Shown here piece after piece: positions 9,066 through 17,308 of a DNA stretch of 20,024 bases. The stretch is from the NCBI GenBank assembly GCA_003339415.1, contig PDHQ01000483.1, positions 1 to 20,024 on the forward strand. Direction: 5' to 3'. A program made the position numbers and the translations under genes. The notes below the pieces were generated by a model. That model was not told the DNA's origin and made no database searches. It saw nothing but the letters and a program-made list of their open reading frames with translations. Numbering within the stretch: position 1 is the stretch's first letter; every line of letters starts with the position of its first letter. The DNA comes from Ophiocordyceps camponoti-saundersi (nom. inval.) (taxonomy: Eukaryota; Ascomycota; Sordariomycetes; Hypocreales; Ophiocordycipitaceae).

Positions 9066-9384
9066 TATATATACTAGGGATTAGCCCGACCTAGGTAGGT
9101 AGACGGAATATAGTTTTATTTATCTATCGAGTCTATATCTTAGTATTCCTTCTATCCGCGCTATCCGGTATACCCGATAAATACCTATAGATAGTATATA
9201 TATAGGCAGCTACCTGGCAGGCACTTATGTAACCTAGCTAGCGGGCCCCTTCTTCTTCCCCCGTAGCTATATAGCCTAAGCTTAGCCTCCTTATTATCAC
9301 ACTTATATATATATATTTTGCTTCTTCGTTACCTTATTATAGTAATAGTCTCCTTATAAGAGCTATTATAATATGCCTTTACTA
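9066..9384. other. Loop segment left of unit C, nothing recognised
   Basis: Non-coding in appearance. It contains short GC-rich islands (AGCTACCTGGCAGGCAC near 9208, GCGGGCCCC near 9241) that keep some CpA and TpG, hence less RIP than the surroundings. No gene seen. Confidence 0.4.
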
Positions 9385-10600
9385 TTTAAGACTCTTTATC
9401 TTTAGTGATTTCCTTTATTACTATATTCTATTAATATTTATTTTCTATACCCCTCCCTGCGCGCCGTTATAACCTTAGCTATCTATTATATGTCCTGCCG
9501 GGATGCGTCTAGTGCCTCTAAGCCTCCGAATAGATATCGAAACCGTTCCCTTCTAAGGAACCGGAGGACTCTAACACGCTCTTATAGCACGGATTTCTTA
9601 TAACGATATAATTAGTATATCGATCTCTAAAGGCCCCGGTAACCTTAATATATTCGTAGAACGGCCGGGGCACGCTCTTATCCTTATATTCCCCGTATAG
9701 ATTAACCACGTCTCTACGACTAGCTACTATAATCCCTTATATCTAGTTAGATATCCTAAGAAGGCGAGCGATTTATCTCTAATCCGTAATATCTAGGTTA
9801 TTAAGAGCTAGGCAAATAGTCACGGCTCTCTTCGACTTTTTAGCTATAACCCTCTCCTCGTTATCCTATTTTATCTTATTATTTATCGCTTTTCCCTAAA
9901 CTATAGCTTAAAATACTTACGTTAGTAATATATTACTTAAGTATCTCGTTAGAATTCCCCGATACCGTCTATAACGTATAGTAAAGATTACCGTTCCGGA
10001 CACGCTTTCTAATCGGCCTAAATAGGGATCCGGGAAAATCGATAACCCTACGAGTCTCCGATAAAGATATCTCGTAATATAAATATAATAACGACCCTTA
10101 GGATAACGTAAAATACGTAAAGGGCGAGCGCTAGAAAAAAACGAAGATTCTAGCTATTTTTTACGATAAATAGAAAGAAGTTAACGAAGGGACGATTTTT
10201 TCAGGCGGCGCGATAAATCTCGATAACCCTCGGTACGTAGAAGAACACGAGAATCCTAATCGCGAAGAAAAAAAACGAAGATTCTACGCCTCTATAACGA
10301 CGATAAATAAAGTTAAGTTAACGAGAGAGGATTTTTTTACGCGGCGCGACGAATCTCCTAAATTTATACGTTTACGCTTCGAATTACTAATTTGCGCCGC
10401 CTTTATTCCTTTGCTAATATCTAAAAGTTACCTTTTCTTACCCCTAGACACCTCCTCTGCTATTTTTCTAGTATTTCTATCCTTAACCCTTAATTTTATA
10501 TACCCTCTTTATAGCTTTATTATTTTAAATAGACTTTAGTACTTACTTACGTGCTTTCTTCTGTCGACTAATAAAAACTTAGGATTACGACGCCTTTCTT
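9385..10600 (-). repeat. Repeat unit C of the four-copy repeat
   Basis: Same orientation as A and B, placed inside the loop of the large inverted repeat. It shares the GACTCTTTATCTTTAGTGATTTCCT left edge and the CCCCTAGACACCTCCTCTGC block near 10441. It carries the same internal 130-base duplication as B: GATAAATAGAAAGAAGTTAACGA near 10164 and GATAAATAAAGTTAAGTTAACGA near 10301. Confidence 0.75.
9518..10160 (-). pseudogene. Repeat-family gene, copy C (unknown product)
   Basis: Best preserved C-terminal half of the family. The upstream frame reads EISLSETRRVIDFPGSLF, KRVRNGNLYYTL, SGNSNEILK. After a frame change comes KKSKRAVTICLALNNLDITD, IARLLRISN, GIIVASRRDVVNLYGEYKDK, SVPRPFYEYIKVTGAFRDRY and TNYIVIRNPCYKS. 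The last 63 codons are still open (9518-9709). With copies A and B this lets a consensus be seen without restoring it: a mixed basic and hydrophobic domain of about 130 residues ending in RDRYTNYIVIRN. No catalytic motif that I can name. It lies inside the loop of the inverted repeat. Confidence 0.62.
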
Positions 10601-10835
10601 TATTAGCCACCTAATTAGATTACTCCTATAGTTTAACTACCCTATAGTCTATACCTCGACTAGCTACGGCTTAAGACTAGTTAGCCCGTTTATATAGCCT
10701 AACGGTTTAATTTAAGAGTGCTACTAAAGCTATATATCGTATTACTATAATAGAGTTATTAGTAAGATAGAGCACCTCTTTTAATATTACCTACTTACTA
10801 GGCAATATATATAAATATATATATATATATATATT
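10601..10835. other. Loop segment right of unit C
   Basis: No frame or repeat is shared with the arms. It ends in the AT microsatellite at 10816-10836. Confidence 0.4.
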
Positions 10836-10836
10836 A
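10816..10836. repeat. (AT)n microsatellite
   Basis: An alternating AT run of about 20 bases lies exactly where pairing between the two inverted arms stops. Confidence 0.8.
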
Positions 10837-11366
10837 TATTAGCTAATAGCTTCTAGGTATAGGTACCTCGGCATAAGGCCGGCCTACCTAAAACTAGGGG
10901 GGAAATACAGGACTAGAAGTACTAGGACTAGGGGTTAATATATAAAGGGGAATCGTCTAACCCTCTAAAAGTATACGGTTTAAGTCTAACCTTTACGGTA
11001 AACTATGCCTCTATATATCGTACGCCCCCGTACTCACTTCCCCACCCCTAACACACCCCCTCCGGGGCTAAGAAAAATAAGCCCGGAAAGGAAGAAACTA
11101 TTAGTGCTAAAAAAGAAGCAGAAAAGCCTTAGAAAAAACACACTAAAGCCTGAGAATAGAGGAAGGAAAAAATAGCCGTAGAAGTATAAATATTAAAAGG
11201 GGTCCATATAACTAGCCCCGCCTAACCTCGCATACGACCTAGCCTAGCTATCCTAGCCTAAACTTAGCATATATATATAATATATATATTAGTGCACCTA
11301 CCCGATAGCCTATGCCTACCTTGTGTCACTATAGTAAAAATCGAACATTTCGAAAGAGGGTATATA

Positions 11367-11386
11367 CCGATAGTACGTACTATCGG
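11367..11386. other. Perfect 20-base palindrome
   Basis: CCGATAGTACGTACTATCGG is its own reverse complement. The counterpart in the left arm (8677-8696) keeps only the core CAGTACGTACTG. It sits at the border between the 420-bp module and the gene-bearing unit. It could be a binding site for a dimeric protein, a cruciform or an insertion scar. Confidence 0.7.
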
Positions 11387-11729
11387 CTAGTGATCCGGTA
11401 ACCTTATTAGTTAGATTATCGATAATAGGTGCGGTGATCTCGAAAGCTAATTAGTCGGCCGAGGACGCACGTAAGAAAGTACCGAAGTATATATAAAGTA
11501 GGCGTTCTAGGGAGCGTTATAGATAGTCTTTAGCGTAGACGATAAACTATAGAAAAATATAAGAAAAGCGTCTAAAAGGAAAGTATTATAATTTTAAAAG
11601 ATAGAAAGGAAATAATAGCGTTATAAATTAGTAGACCGGGGCCCGCTTATAAATAGAAACGAAAAATTCAGCGCGCGTAGGAAAATTCTGCTATCTTTAA
11701 CTTTATCTGCCCCGTTATTTTAAACCCGA

Positions 11730-12330
11730 AAAATCGTTTTTCTTTTAGCCTTTACCGTATAGTTCGTCGTTCCTATATTCCGAGGAAATATTATAATAAA
11801 GGTGCACTATCTTAAGCCGGGTAACGAGGTTATTAAGTTCCTAGGATCGCTATTCGGCGCTATTACCGTTCGTAAGGGAAACGATCGAAAGATATTTTAT
11901 ACTCTTAGAATAAGAGACCCTAAGTCGTCTAGGAGACTTTAGTATCTTACTACCGACGTAAGTAAACTTAGTAAAGTAAGAAAGGAATAGGAATAACTAT
12001 TATTAGGACGCGGAAGCGCGCGTAGCGGCTATGCCGCCGCTTAGGAACCCGATTATCTCGATCGCGTATAATCCCGCCTATACTACTTATTAGCGTTAGA
12101 TTACGTCGCTCTTACGCTTCCCTAACTAGCTATAAGGAATTCTTATAGTAAGCCGAGGCGAGATCGTTTATTCTTACGCTAAATATAAGGACCCGACTCT
12201 TCTACTCGCTATATACTATTATATTAAGGTCCCGGGCGTTTTCGGCGGTCGTTATACTAACTATATTATTATAAAGCGCCCCTATAATTACCTAACTAGT
12301 TCGTTATTAGGAGGCTCAAGTTCTAATAGT
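11730..12330 (+). pseudogene. Repeat-family gene, copy D, inverted (unknown product)
   Basis: Plus-strand copy of the four-copy family and the most divergent. It reads EVIKFLGSLFGAITVRKGND, RKIFYTLRIRDPKSSRRL, then SGYAAA near 12025 and, near 12240, VFGGRYTNYII followed by IKR in place of the RDRYTNYIVIRN of its relatives. The order of blocks matches A-C, with several frame breaks between. The 5' flank (11390-11730) pairs with the flank of copy B. Because it is inverted, transcription from both arms could have given double-stranded RNA when the copies were young; that is inference. Product unknown. Confidence 0.55.
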
Positions 12331-12639
12331 ATTATTACGAATTCGTAGGCGGTTTTACGTTATCCTAGCCTTAACCTAGCTCGTTAGGTTAGTAGCCTTA
12401 GTATATTCCCTCGTATGCAGATAGCATAAGGGCATAGGGAGATAAGAAAAAGGGGAAAGGAAAGGGGAAATAATCGCATATATCCTTAATATTATAGTAA
12501 TTTATTATAGTTTCCTCGAAGTAAAAAGCATAACGTAAAGAAACGTAGTAAAAAATATAGGAAAGAAAGAGTCTATAATAAAGGAAAGAAATAGAAGAAA
12601 AGAGAAGGAAGTTAGTAAGGCAGAGGTAAAACCCTAATA

Positions 12640-13290
12640 CGCTCGCGGAAAAGAAGCAAAGCCTCGGCAGGCAGGGCTTTTATAAAGCTATCCGCAGGGT
12701 TATCTACGGAGGCGATCTAGCGGATTTCGATACGTTTATCCTATACCTCTTATTATAACTAGTAATTATAAATATCGATATATCGGAGGTTTATTTAAAG
12801 TTTTCGCGGGAGGTTTAGTTAGGAGTATAATCGTACGCTAATTATTATAGTAAAGTGTCGAGATGCCCGTTATTTAGATACCGAGTTCTTTAATTAAGCG
12901 GGATAGGGCCCGTTATTCCTTAGCGGCCTTAGAAAAGGCTAGGAGTTCCCTTTCCGTAGAGGAGGTTATAACGGTCGTTTACTTTGTGGCCTTCTAATTA
13001 AAAGTACCACTATCTTAAAGTTAGAAATAGTAACCCTAAGATAATTTGCGAGTATCCGGACAATTAGCGTAGGAAGAATCTAACGAGCAGATAGCTATAT
13101 AAGTTCTAGGACCGAAGGAGAGGGCGTAGTTAGCCGTATCGAGAAGATAGGCTAGGCAACGCTTAATTTTATAGAAATAACGCGGCCCTAAGTTTAAGCG
13201 TAACCTCGCAAGCTTACTAACCGTATACGCGATATCTAGTCGAGTATAAATAGTAACGTGGAGAGCACTACCTATTATTAAAAGATAGTA
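12640..13290 (-). mobile_element. Ty1/Copia-type retrotransposon fragment, RNase H end of pol
   Basis: The RNase H domain and C-terminus of a Copia polyprotein are seen on the minus strand. In order: YTRLDIAYTVSKLARL (about 13240-13195), the NLGPRYFYKIKRCLAYLL block, LDSSYANCPDTRKLS (near 13060), TKQTTVITSSTERELLAFSK, RLIKELGI, TLYYNNQRTIILLTKPP. After a frame shift near 12770 come EVQDKRIEIR and NPADSFIKALPAEAF (near 12680). Known family pattern: D-x-YA..PDTRKS-x-GY, TEAEY, CDNQ and DxLTKAL. Here CDNQ reads YNNQ, so the catalytic Asp is lost. Reverse transcriptase (YVDD), integrase and gag are not found upstream, and similarity stops near 13290, so only a tail survives. An overlapping plus-strand frame is a shadow. 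Confidence 0.82.
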
Positions 13291-13640
13291 TTTTAATATA
13301 GAACCGCTCCCTTATAACCTATCTAATAAAGATTTCTAACTATTATAAGCCCGATATTCTATATTAAAAAATACTAAAAAATACTATCCGGCACTCTCGT
13401 AACCTAAACGATCTCCCTCCCTCCTCTTATATATAATTATCGTCCTATTTTACTCCCTAACCTACTAATTAATACGTTTCTTCTACTAGTCTAGCTCTAT
13501 AATATAGGTTATTAGACGGCCTCTTAATACTCGAGATTCGTGGCGCCCTTTTACCTAGGTATATTCGTCCCACTCTTACCTCTCCGTATATTTATCTATA
13601 TAGCTATCTATAGCTATTCCTATCGTATATATATATGGGA
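13291..13640 (-). pseudogene. Possible dead coding stretch upstream of the Copia fragment
   Basis: A minus-strand frame of about 90 codons (13575-13310) reads QVKGRHESRVLRGRLITY-like sequence, then MELDQQKKRINQQVREQNRT when TAG is taken as Gln, then KRREGDRLGYESAGQYF. It is Gln/Arg-rich and could be a coiled coil. It does not look like Copia reverse transcriptase, so the Copia piece is probably joined to unrelated DNA. The plus strand is partly open too, so strand and reality are both uncertain. Confidence 0.25.
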
Positions 13641-14041
13641 AATAGAACTAAGGAATAATAAGAGTAGGAAATAGTAGTACCTTTATAAGGATCTGTTACA
13701 AATAGACCACATAACTTATAAGTCTCGTACGATAAGCAGAGTCTATAAGGTATTTTTAGTATAATGTTTACGATACCCTAATATATATAAGTATATACTA
13801 ATATTAGTTATTTTATCTTATACGGTTTAGGTTATAGCTAAAAGATAAAAGGTAGGGATTGTAAAAAAAAACTAAATATACGACGGTATACCTATATTAT
13901 CCCCTAAGTTTAATACCACCGTACTACCTTATAAAAGATATAACGTCCTAAGCTACCTATATTCTTTCTATTAACCTTAAGCTCTTAAATATATCCTAAG
14001 AACCTGTAATATTATAATAACGCTTAAGTAACTTAATTACT
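13641..14041. other. Non-coding stretch, less mutated patch
   Basis: No clear gene. Positions 13690-13740 (TGTTACAAATAGACCACATAACTT) keep several CpA and a TpG, unlike the surroundings. TGTTAC is a usual start for Copia-type LTRs, but I found no matching second LTR and do not call one. Confidence 0.35.
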
Positions 14042-16619
14042 ATATCTCGCCGCAAAGCTTCCTCCCCCAGGCACTAACTTAGCAAGCAATACCGAAATCG
14101 ACAATCCGATAACTAACCGTACGAAGAAACGACCTAATCCCTCGCCACTTAAGATAAATATTTTAATAATACTACGAGTATATTTTAGGACGCTAAAAAA
14201 TACTATATACTTATAGCTAAGATCCCTATAAGAGTTCTAAAGATAGATTAGACGATCTCGAAAAATAGAATACTCGATAAGAAGCATATTAACTAACTTT
14301 ACGAAGCGTTTTATTAAGGAGCCCTACGATAAAATACGGTTAAAAACTATATTACTATCCTTTTCTCTCTTAACGAGTCCCGGCGCTTCTTATAAAGTAA
14401 GAATATTAATACCGAACTACGTAACGTTAAAACTATTTATAATTTGCTCGATTAGCTTTTAGAAATGCCGGTTAAGGTATTATCTAGCTAGCACCGGATC
14501 GAAGCGCTAAAAAGGTATAATTAAGAGTATAACGGAGAGGAGGCTAACTTATAGTGGCCCTGCTAGCTCTATAATAAAGGTCTAAGCCTCGTACCCTATT
14601 AATCTCGTAACCCTACGCTAATAATAATATAGATTCTATACTAGGGAATATTAACTTAATATTACGTTTTAATCGGCAAACTTTTTTAAAGAACGATAAC
14701 TACGGCGATATTTAGGCATAGGTAGTAGAGGCGGCCTCCTAAGATCCTAAAAGGTTCTAAGGCACCGTTTATAATATCGAAACCGAAATAGGACGCTGCC
14801 TTTTCCTAGAAGGCTAACTAGGCTTCCCGCTATAACGACTCGCTACTATATAGCGTAACCCTATCTAGAAAAATTATATTACCGCCTAGTGCTTTACCGC
14901 CCTAGGCAGAGGTACCTTCGGGATTACTACGTAGGATTCGATAATACGCCTTAGAGTTCCCGAAGTTCGCCACCCCCCCCGACCGCTATACCTTATTTCT
15001 AATATTATTATTTACTATAATTCTAGTTCGCTGCCTTTTATTACGTTACGCATAACCTCCGATACCTCTACCCTACCGCCTATTACCGCGTAATACCTAA
15101 TAACTAGCATAAACTCGCAGCCGCCCTTCGCGATAATAATCCGCTTACTAAGATCGAAAAGCTCCTTTTCTTACTCTAAAAAGACGCTAAATCGGGTAGC
15201 CTAACCGCGAAATATAACAGTTCCTTACTTATCTAATTTACTAACGACGAGTACGAATATATTTGCTATAAGCTTATAGAAAGATACGTTAAGATCCTCG
15301 ACCTTACTTAGACTATAAACTTATCCTCGATAAAATATAAGGTACTCCGTTAAGTAATAAAATATATAATAAGCTAGCTAAATAATACGCTTACTATTAT
15401 CTTCGACTAACGCGATAATTAGAAGCTATCCCTTTATAGAGACCTCCTCCCCGCCCTCCCGTCTTTTAGTACCGAACGCCTTAACGAAGCTAAATAGAGA
15501 CCCGTTTTATTCCTACCACGTTTCGACACTAAACCTATTAACGAGCGCCTAGCGATTATTCTCTAGTATAAGTTACTCGACTTTACGATCCGTAATCTTA
15601 AGGTATTAAAGTAGCTATATTAAACTAACTACCTTACGCTCCCTAAAGAGGGAATCGATACCGACGACTACGCCGCCCGATTTAGCGACTAGTTCTAGTG
15701 CGGTTTGCTAGATATCGTTCGCTAGTATATTAGTCCCGACTTTCGCCTTACCTAGTCGCTAGCCGTAAATACCGATACCGGTCCCTATAATAGTAGCGGA
15801 ACCGAAACGTTTAATCTCGCCTAGGACCTCTGCACCTACGCGTTAAGGCTCCCCTCTATTGCCCGGGACAAACGCCTTTGTCGTATCCTTAAGTTAGCCG
15901 AGTTCCCTAAGACCCTCGCCGCCCTCTTTATATAGTAACTTTTGCTATAATAATATATTACCTACCTATTATACTAAGTTCTCGAAACTAATAGTAGTAG
16001 TAATCCTAACGCCGAAAATGTCGAAACCTAACGCCTAAACGTACCTTCGTTTATTGCCGCCACTTAGGATTTAACCCCCCCCTTAACCTTACCACCGCCT
16101 TCGCGAAAACGGGCTCCCCTAACCGTAACGTAGCTATTTAAAGTAAGTAGCTAACTACGTTCTAAGCCTCCCCCCGACGAAAATATCACTCTCCCCTCAA
16201 GTCCTATATATTCCTACGACGATACGCACTAAGAACGAGGCACCGCTAGCGAAGACGACGGAAATATACGTTATAATTCCGACAGCTTACTTCCTCCGTT
16301 ACCCCTTCCTCGCACTAAAGCTAATTCCCCTAATACTACCCTTAAGGGCAATACCGTCCCGTCCGTCCGCTATCCTTAACTTACTAATACCCCGCCGGCT
16401 ACTAGCAAAATACCCTTAAAGCTAGGTTAGACGAGCTACCTTACGCGGTCTATATAGTAAGTAAGCCCTACTCTGCCTATTATAAGGACGAACGATTATG
16501 CCGCTAGTAGACCGCAGAATATAACGCTAAGGAATAAGTTAAACCGTTCCTCGCGGTCTGCTAGTATAATATTTTCGTAAGGGCTAAAGGCAGACGATAG
16601 AAATAGTAGGGCACGCTAA
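14042..16619 (+). pseudogene. Long dead gene, HRIEA-motif fungal protein (ParB- or DUF3723-like)
   Basis: About 850 codons in three successive frames. Frame 1 piece (14042 to about 14600) starts at ATA (mutated ATG) and reads AKIPIRVLKID, LYEAFYQGALR, ESRRFLQSKNIN, MPVKVLSSQHRIEALKRYN, WPCQLYNKGLS. The second piece (about 14600-14970) reads GDI, QVVEAAS, QDPKRFQGTVYNIETEIGR, GFPL, RLATI, TALGRGTFGITT, with TAG where Trp is expected. The frame changes again at the C-run 14973-14980, and the third (about 14981-16619) reads KIEKLLFLL, FTNDEYEYICYKLIERYVKI, LPKEGIDTDDYAARFSD, then a Pro/Ser-rich tail. Known from memory: fungal proteins with an IPxxxLxID start and an xSQHRIxA block, some labelled DUF3723, often in mobile or lineage-specific regions. 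The family label is tentative; that one gene spans all three pieces is likely. Confidence 0.55.
14973..14980. repeat. C-run at a frame switch
   Basis: Eight C inside the dead gene 14042-16619. The coding frame before it (starts at positions equal to 1 mod 3) differs from the frame after it (0 mod 3). Slippage or miscalling in this tract is the simplest cause; an intron just after it is possible. Confidence 0.5.
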
Positions 16620-17308
16620 CTATATTTAGAGAGATTCTTTATTAAAAAAGTATAGTCTATATCGCCTACTATATTTTATTAATATTATAACTTTTTTCTT
16701 ATAAACCTAACTACCGTCCTGCACCCTCTATAATATCCTAATATAATATTAATAATATTACCTGAGTATTAGGCTTTATATTCCCGGAAATAGTTTCTTA
16801 AAGAGATATTATAATTTACGCTCCCTATTACTATTTAAATCTATATACTTTTATAATAAAGTCTCTATAAACTACCTCGTTAAAGCACCTAATTTCCCTA
16901 TATATAATATAATACTATATACCGTCTCTTTCTACTATTTTACTATAATTATACCGCTAATATTATTCTTCTATTCTATCTTACCTATTCTATACGAAAA
17001 ATAAAATAATATAAGTTTTAATTATCTATATAATTACCGTATAGCCTTAAAGGAAATACGATAGAGAATATATAAGTATAGATAATTTAAAGGATTCTTT
17101 ATAAAGGGACTATAATAATAGGGCCCTAAATTTTCTTCACCCTTATACGATATTGCGGGTTAATAGGGCCTAGTAACGGGGCCGCTTACGATATTAAATA
17201 AAATTATAATATAAATATAATATAAGTATTAAATCTAAATACTACGTAGTAAAATAAAAAAAAATATCTAGCCTGCTATTCTTCTTATAAAAGGACTAAA
17301 TAATTAAC
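16620..17308. other. AT-rich intergenic region with probable promoter of the next gene
   Basis: Very AT-rich (far below the neighbours in GC) with no frame on either strand. Two similar GC islands, ATAGGGCCCTAAATT near 17130 and ATAGGGCCTAGTAACGGGGCC near 17163, lie about 150 bases upstream of the next gene and may be promoter remnants. Confidence 0.45.

Larger units (their letters stand above)
10836..12450. repeat. Large inverted repeat, right arm
   Basis: Reverse-complement partner of 7430-9065. It holds the 420-bp module (10836-11390) and repeat unit D (11390-12450). Shared blocks are listed under the left arm. The arms clearly differ by many substitutions and indels, so the inversion is old or the arms were mutated separately. 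Confidence 0.78.

Noticed and set aside
12480..13270. Plus-strand protein-like frame (for example ALEKARSSLSVEEV near 12930)
   Set aside because: The minus strand over the same bases encodes ordered Copia RNase H motifs (PDTRK, LLTKPP, KALPAEAF), so the plus frame is an antisense shadow left open by the lack of TGA.
13694..13740. Start of a Copia LTR (TGTTACAAATAGACC)
   Set aside because: No second copy and no target-site duplication are seen, and its position relative to the minus-strand RNase H piece does not fit a simple element.
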